Positions 63,948-64,000 of a DNA stretch of 64,000 bases are shown here, piece by piece. A program made the position numbers and the translations under genes. The notes beneath the pieces were generated by a model. That model was not told where the DNA came from, did not search any database, and worked only from the letters and a program-made list of their open reading frames with translations. This stretch comes from Mucilaginibacter ginsenosidivorax (lineage in GTDB: Bacteria > Bacteroidota > Bacteroidia > Sphingobacteriales > Sphingobacteriaceae): positions 7,068,001 to 7,132,000 of the forward strand of contig NZ_CP042437.1 in the NCBI RefSeq assembly GCF_007971525.1. Reading direction: 5' to 3'. The first letter of the stretch is position 1. Every line of letters begins with the position of its first letter.

Positions 63948-64000
63948 ATGAAAAAATATAGTATTTCCCTAATCATAGCGGCGGTTTGTTTGCAGTTCTC
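63948..64000 (+). CDS. Start of an exported protein gene, probably SusD (cut by window edge)
   Basis: An ATG at 63948 opens a frame beginning MKKYSISLIIAAVCLQF, the front of a signal peptide, 45 bp after the SusC stop. Position and start fit a SusD-like lipoprotein, but only 17 codons are visible. Confidence 0.65.
   Translation, partial: MKKYSISLIIAAVCLQF

Overview
The window looks like the chromosome of a Sphingobacteriaceae-type Bacteroidota, most like Mucilaginibacter or Pedobacter. The grounds are SusC/SusD outer-membrane pairs, LytTR two-component genes, families of double-FtsX permeases without an ATPase, DUF4097/GIN-type secreted proteins, many 'MKK...AQ' signal peptides, weak Shine-Dalgarno sites and AT-rich spacers. 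The genus is an inference from gene style, not from a marker gene. I see no rRNA, CRISPR array, prophage or insertion sequence. There is one tRNA, tRNA-Met(CAT).

Region by region. 1-662 holds the 5' part of a secreted protein gene that leaves the window on the minus strand. 1090-4881 is a mirror-image block: AraC regulator and SDR dehydrogenase on minus, then SDR and a paralogous AraC regulator on plus. 5440-10312 has a LytTR response regulator and LytS-like kinase, divergent from a serine hydrolase, an M28 peptidase and a small secreted protein. 11083-26242 is a tandem array of six ~800-residue MacB/FtsX permeases with repetitive, often hairpin-forming spacers, followed by a DUF4097 repeat protein. 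27625-32514 holds a sugar isomerase-like protein, the tRNA, a HAD hydrolase, a GlxA-type regulator, a PQQ-type sugar dehydrogenase fused to cytochrome c and a ricin-like secreted protein. 32515-33431 is an AT-rich gene desert ending in two tandem 26-residue membrane microproteins, the most novel item here. 33513-37288 is a minus-strand ABC/GntR/GIN/thioredoxin operon with a palindromic operator in front. 37557-40067 has an S15/CocE hydrolase and a frameshifted VOC protein gene.

40371-47498 holds a SusC/SusD pair with a tyrosine phosphatase and a prolyl-iminopeptidase-like lipoprotein. 47986 to the end reads as an amino-sugar/glycoprotein glycan utilisation region: GH92 mannosidase, a frameshifted glucosamine-6-phosphate deaminase, a GH20-type hexosaminidase, an N-acetylhexosamine kinase-like protein, a LacI regulator, aldose 1-epimerase, a DUF5077/DUF3472 protein, a GH109-type enzyme and a second SusC whose SusD is cut by the window edge. 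Five near-identical GCAAACGTTTGC palindromes sit before the kinase, between lacI and the epimerase, before the DUF3472 gene and twice before SusC, so one LacI protein probably controls this set.

Together the 3' third would bind a glycan at the surface (SusC/D), trim mannose, GlcNAc and GalNAc (GH92, GH20, GH109), phosphorylate the freed amino sugars and pass them to glycolysis. The deaminase is broken as read. Several dispersed palindromic elements and a 158-bp tandem duplication lie between these genes.
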